A stretch of 64,000 nucleotides of DNA, taken from assembly GCF_000466425.1 (NCBI RefSeq), contig NZ_KE992088.1, forward strand, positions 20,884-84,883, in the 5' to 3' direction. The notes under the pieces are model-generated. The model did not search any database, had not been told where the DNA came from, and was given only the letters and a program-made list of their open reading frames with translations. The stretch is from Capnocytophaga sp. oral taxon 863 str. F0517. GTDB lineage: Bacteria; Bacteroidota; Bacteroidia; Flavobacteriales; Flavobacteriaceae. Below, in pieces: positions 63,721 through 64,000 of this stretch (positions are counted from its first letter, which is position 1; each line of letters begins with the position of its first letter). Position numbers and translations under genes: made by a program.

Positions 63721-64000
63721 TTACTCTTCTACTATAGGAGAACAGTATTTCCAGAGATAAGCATTTTCATAAAGGTGCTTAGTACCTTTAGGAACGATGA
63801 GTTTTTTATTATAGCCTAAACTTATATTTGTCTCTGGTGGAGTAGTTGCCTTACATATTATTTCTTGCAAAGAATTACAATATGAAAAAGCATAACTTCC
63901 TATACTTGTAACCGAATTAGGAATTGTTATAGAAGACAATGAACTACATTTATAAAAAGTTTCATCTCCTATACTTGTAACCGAATTAGGAATTGTAATA
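63721..64000 (-). CDS. BspA-type leucine-rich repeat protein, C-terminal end
   Basis: The frame is open to the window edge, so only the last ~93 residues are seen. Two 23-residue LRR_5 repeats ([20 protein letters not shown] and the one before it, with GDETFYKC) are followed by the family's C-cap ([39 protein letters not shown]). Such surface proteins bind host matrix or other bacteria in oral Bacteroidota. The repeat DNA is identical over at least 30 bases between the two copies. Confidence 0.9.
   Translation of the reverse strand, partial: ITIPNSVTSIGDETFYKCSSLSSITIPNSVTSIGSYAFSYCNSLQEIICKATTPPETNISLGYNKKLIVPKGTKHLYENAYLWKYCSPIVEE

Overview
The window looks like chromosome of a Bacteroidota member, most likely family Flavobacteriaceae and plausibly a Capnocytophaga-like oral species. 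This is inference from gene content: a ResB-CcsA fusion, a SusC/SusD pair, an S46 dipeptidyl-peptidase, a glycogen synthase-phosphorylase fusion, anaerobic ribonucleotide reductase, GSCFA, DUF4230 and a BspA-type leucine-rich repeat protein. Promoters fit the Bacteroidota form, TTG, 19-20 bases, TAnnTTTG. I found such sites before many genes, and several of them decide the start codon. No rRNA, tRNA, CRISPR array or intact insertion sequence was seen.

Layout. 1-10 kb: housekeeping (cytochrome c biogenesis, carA, a lone atpA, a DUF2339 membrane protein). 9.5-16.7 kb: toxin-antitoxin genes and debris (a hicAB pair with a shortened HicB, a broken hicA, a RelE/ParE-like stub with its antitoxin, a YhcG nuclease) around a SusCD pair whose SusC is frameshifted. 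16.8-25.5 kb: nrdG-nrdD, a DedA protein, a TPR protein and the large glycogen enzyme. 25.5-40.3 kb: an AT-rich accessory island with a strongly folded RNA candidate, a PD-(D/E)XK protein, a cyclic-phosphate receiver protein, a tandem family of cytosolic YD-repeat-like proteins, a UDG-fold protein, a phosphoesterase, two overlapping DUF262 genes (the first with an in-frame amber codon), and an operon of an FtsZ-like mini-protein with a WYL regulator. 40.3-52 kb: envelope and housekeeping genes. 52-56 kb: a small defence cluster (hicAB, a SUKH protein, RloB-RloA, GrpB) beside polA. 56-64 kb: polA, YceI, ApbE, hypotheticals, an SPFH protein and the end of a BspA-like protein.

The most interesting signal is in the island. 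Three promoters, for the cyclic-phosphate receiver gene, the YD-repeat operon and the FtsZ-like/WYL operon, carry the same dyad GGTCA-N5-TGTCC exactly 11 bases before TAnCTTTGC. A fourth, decayed copy lies at the left end of the island with no gene after it. Since the third promoter drives a WYL regulator, and WYL proteins are known to bind inverted repeats at defence loci, I infer a small regulon in which this regulator controls itself and the other two units. That system appears undescribed to me.

Many intergenic spaces, mostly behind gene ends, carry short degenerate tandem repeats (TGACTAATGAC, TTAATGATTAATGG, AATTAACAATTAAC, GTTTTGAGTTTTTAG) rich in stop codons. Some form perfect hairpins between convergent genes.
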